NCBI RefSeq assembly: GCF_000383095.1
Contig: NZ_AORL01000013.1
Coordinates: 1 to 64,000, forward strand
Direction: 5' to 3'
DNA from: Sphingomonas sp. PR090111-T3T-6A
Lineage (GTDB): Bacteria; Pseudomonadota; Alphaproteobacteria; Sphingomonadales; Sphingomonadaceae
Length of the DNA stretch: 64,000 nucleotides
Part shown: positions 61,943-64,000 of the stretch, in pieces
Layout of the letters: the number at the start of each line of letters is the position of its first letter
Numbering within the stretch: the first letter of the stretch is position 1
The notes under the pieces: model-generated
The model's input: only the letters and a program-made list of their open reading frames with translations
Databases searched by the model: none
What the model was told of the DNA's origin: nothing
Made by a program: the position numbers and the translations under genes

Positions 61943-63082
61943 TCAGGCGCCCCATATGGTTTCGGCATAGCGCAGGAAGTTCTGCCCCATGATCTTCTCC
62001 ACCCGGTGCGGCGGATAGCCCTTCGCCTCCAGCAGGCGCGCGAGCTTGCGGAACTGGTCCGGCCCGCGCAGGTCGACGACGAAGGGATAGGTGTCCGGCC
62101 GCTCGCCCGCCGCGCTGATCCCCGCCGCACGGCGTTTGGCGATCTCCTGGGCGAGCGCAGCTTCATAGGCGTGGAGGTCGTCGATCTGGGTGACGCTTCC
62201 GTCGGTGCCGATGCCGACATGATCCTCGCCGCAGACATTCACCGCATGATCGATATGCGCCACCACATCCTCTGCGCGGGCATGGCCGGAGGCGTTGAGG
62301 AACGGCATGAAATAGATGCCGACGAAGCCGCCCCGCTCCGCCACCAGCCGCAGTTCGGCGTCGGTCTTGTTGCGCGGCAGATCGACCAGCGCCCGGCAGC
62401 CGGTGTGGTTGATCGAGATCGGCGCGCGGGAGGCGCGGGCCGCCTCCAGGCACGTCCGCTCGCCGCTGTGCGAGAGGTCGACCATCACCCGCCGGTCGTT
62501 CGCCCTTGCGATCACCTCGTGGCCGAAGGGCGTCAGGCCCCGGTTCTCCGGCGCCATCGACCCGTCGCCGATCTGGTTGGCGGGGTTGTAGGTGAGCTGG
62601 AACACGCGCACGCCCAGATCGGCGAAGATGTCGACGCGGGTGGCGTCCTTCCCCATCATCGCGCCGTTCTGGAAACCGTAGAGCAGGCCGATCCTACCCT
62701 CCGCCTTGGCACGGCGGATGTCCGCGACGGTGAGGATCTTCGTCACGTCGCGGGCATGGTCGCGGATCAGCCGGTCGGTCGCGGCGATGTCGCGGACGCT
62801 CGCTTCGAAGGGATCGTCCGGCCCCGAGACATAGCCCAGCGTGACGTTGACCATGGTGAGGCCCGACGCATGGGCCTCGGCCAGCACGCGCGGGCCGAGA
62901 TCGGGGACGAGGCTGTCCGACGGATGGTTGGGGTCGCCAAGCCCGCCCAGCGCATTCACGACGATCCAGTTCCTGATCGGAGCCTCTGCGGGAGAGGCGG
63001 CGACCGCCGCGGAAGCCGCCTCCAGCGCCATCGTCCCGGCGGCAAGCGTCATGAAATCGCGTCGGTCAATCGTCATCGCCAT
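61943..63082 (-). CDS. M19 (renal dipeptidase)-like protein, Tat signal
   Basis: 379 residues. N terminus TIDRRDFMTLAAGTMALEAASAAVAA fits a twin-arginine signal. The barrel shows family features: LLYGFQNGAMMGKDATRV, FQLTYNPANQIGDGSM, VMVDLSHSGERT, ISINHTGCRAL and HVGIGTDGS. The usual first metal motif (D-G-H-N/x-D) after the signal is replaced by VVNALGGLGD, so the two-metal site may be incomplete. It overlaps the upstream amidohydrolase by 17 bases and precedes the cyclodeaminase gene. Confidence 0.85.
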   Translation of the reverse strand: MAMTIDRRDFMTLAAGTMALEAASAAVAASPAEAPIRNWIVVNALGGLGDPNHPSDSLVPDLGPRVLAEAHASGLTMVNVTLGYVSGPDDPFEASVRDIAATDRLIRDHARDVTKILTVADIRRAKAEGRIGLLYGFQNGAMMGKDATRVDIFADLGVRVFQLTYNPANQIGDGSMAPENRGLTPFGHEVIARANDRRVMVDLSHSGERTCLEAARASRAPISINHTGCRALVDLPRNKTDAELRLVAERGGFVGIYFMPFLNASGHARAEDVVAHIDHAVNVCGEDHVGIGTDGSVTQIDDLHAYEAALAQEIAKRRAAGISAAGERPDTYPFVVDLRGPDQFRKLARLLEAKGYPPHRVEKIMGQNFLRYAETIWGA

Positions 63083-64000
63083 CCCCCATTTCCGTGCGCG
63101 TGGTCGGCCGGTAATCGCTGCGGGGATAGGCCCGCCCGCGCTTCACCACCCTGTCGATCTTGCGGATATTGCCGATGTCCGCCAGCGGATCGGCGGTGAG
63201 CACCACGAAATTGGCGAGCTTCCCCGGCTCGACCGAGCCCATGTCCCGATCCTGCCCGGCCGCGCGTGCGCCGATCAGAGTGGCGGAACGGATCACCTCA
63301 AGCGGCGGCATCCCGACATCGCGGGCGAGGAAGACGAGTTCGTCATCCACCTCGGGCCAGTCATGGTCGGGGCCATGGCTGTTGTCCGTGCCGGTGGAGA
63401 TGGGCACGCCTGCCTTCCAGGCTTGTCGGGTGAGGCGGGTGGTCGTCGACCCGGTGCAGCGCAGGGGCTTGCGATCGGGGTGGGCCTTGCGCTCGGTATC
63501 GTGGCGCACGAACAGGCTGCCGGTGGCATCGAGAATGGTGCCATGCTCGCGCATCGCCTTGTACAGGCCCGCGATTACCGGATCGTCGCCCTTCGCCGCC
63601 AACAGGGCCTCATGGACGGGCGTGTGATCCTCATAGGAGGCGAGCATCACCGGCTCGACCTGATAGGCGAGATAGCAGACGTGGCTCACCGTATCGACGC
63701 CGGCTGCGATCACGTCGGCGGGGCGGGTGGGGAACACCGCGCTGTGCGCCCAGACCAGGATATGCTGGCGATGCGCTTCCTCGGTGATCCCCTTGACGAG
63801 GGAGGCGGGCAGGTCGGCGTAGATCTTGATCGCCGTCGCCGAGGTTCCGCGCGCGAGCGTCACGGCGGTGCGCAGGTCGGTCCGGTCGTCGATCGCCTGC
63901 ATCCAGGGCGCGGCGCCCGGCTTCACGCCGAGGCTCGCCTGCTGGACGCGGGGGTCTTCGAAGAAGGGCGGGCCGGCCATCAGCGCGGCATAATAGATGT
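63066..64000 (-). CDS. Amidohydrolase (partial, runs off right edge)
   Basis: The C-terminal 311 residues or so of an amidohydrolase; the start lies beyond the window. Visible features: IKIYADL with the lysine of the bimetal centre, HILVWAHSA, DTVSHVCYL, STGTDNSHGPDHDW and SVEPGKLANFVVLTADPL. Probably a periplasmic or cytoplasmic peptidase/imidazolone- or prolidase-like hydrolase. First gene of the leftward operon with M19-like and cyclodeaminase genes, pointing to breakdown of a small peptide or amide. Confidence 0.85.
   Translation of the reverse strand, partial: IYYAALMAGPPFFEDPRVQQASLGVKPGAAPWMQAIDDRTDLRTAVTLARGTSATAIKIYADLPASLVKGITEEAHRQHILVWAHSAVFPTRPADVIAAGVDTVSHVCYLAYQVEPVMLASYEDHTPVHEALLAAKGDDPVIAGLYKAMREHGTILDATGSLFVRHDTERKAHPDRKPLRCTGSTTTRLTRQAWKAGVPISTGTDNSHGPDHDWPEVDDELVFLARDVGMPPLEVIRSATLIGARAAGQDRDMGSVEPGKLANFVVLTADPLADIGNIRKIDRVVKRGRAYPRSDYRPTTRTEMGDGDDD

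Noticed and set aside
1-64000. CRISPR arrays, rRNA genes and complete tRNA genes
   Set aside because: None seen by reading both strands; no regular spaced repeats or full cloverleaf sequences were found, though a weak tRNA could be missed without a search.

Overview
The window looks like chromosomal DNA of a sphingomonad-type alphaproteobacterium (Sphingomonadales). The grounds are five large TonB-dependent receptors, an ECF sigma/FecR/receptor set, an FucP-type sugar importer beside a GH95 glycosidase, an OprB porin, epoxide hydrolase, ICL/PEPM and NIPSNAP genes, and high GC with frequent 4-bp gene overlaps. The genus is not decided by anything seen here.

Region A (1 to about 9.5 kb) is clearly lower in GC than the rest and looks acquired. 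It holds a compact ribosomal-peptide cluster. Leftward are an ATP-grasp ligase of the graspetide (omega-ester peptide) type, a miniature HlyD-like protein and a C39-peptidase ABC exporter. Rightward, from a shared promoter region, are a 61-residue double-glycine precursor with an Asp/Thr/Cys-rich core, a thioredoxin-like CxxC protein, a Fic-domain enzyme and a TonB-dependent receptor. A TIKI/erythromycin-esterase-like protein with altered signature residues lies tail-to-tail with the receptor. I infer a modified, exported, probably disulfide-bonded peptide. The Fic and receptor genes are unusual partners, and this is my best candidate for an undescribed system.

Region B (9.5-11.7 kb) is a scar zone: a C-terminal remnant of a large serine recombinase, a tRNA-3'-end-like sequence, a GFA-family gene and a 5'-truncated CYTH gene. 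It probably marks the island edge.

Region C (11.7-23.6 kb) is ordinary accessory metabolism: SDR, a C-terminal Ohr fragment, a small ORF, LysR, epoxide hydrolase, an NTF2-like protein, OprB porin, a truncated PAS protein, a DJ-1/PfpI protein, amidohydrolase, ICL/PEPM, NIPSNAP and an ArsR-like regulator.

Region D (23.6-39 kb) resembles a fucosylated-glycan utilisation locus: three TonB receptors, an FucP-like MFS importer, an enolase-superfamily acid-sugar dehydratase, an IclR regulator, a Tat-type GH95 glycosidase and an SGNH esterase. Similar inverted repeats precede two of the receptor genes.

Region E (39.6-44.2 kb) joins a sugar nucleotidyltransferase, a D-Ala-D-Ala-ligase-like ATP-grasp enzyme, a sugar-transfer-type ATP-grasp protein and a flippase: probably a small envelope glycan or glycopeptide locus of unknown product.

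Region F (44.2-51.5 kb) is a tightly overlapped operon: response regulator, histidine kinase, TolC-like channel, adaptor and RND pump.

Region G (51.6-64 kb) has a GT4 glycosyltransferase, a membrane-protein gene with an in-frame amber codon and a DUF2141 gene; then ECF sigma, FecR and a receptor with an STN domain; a cation:proton antiporter; and an amidohydrolase / M19 dipeptidase-like / ornithine-cyclodeaminase-like operon that runs off the right edge.
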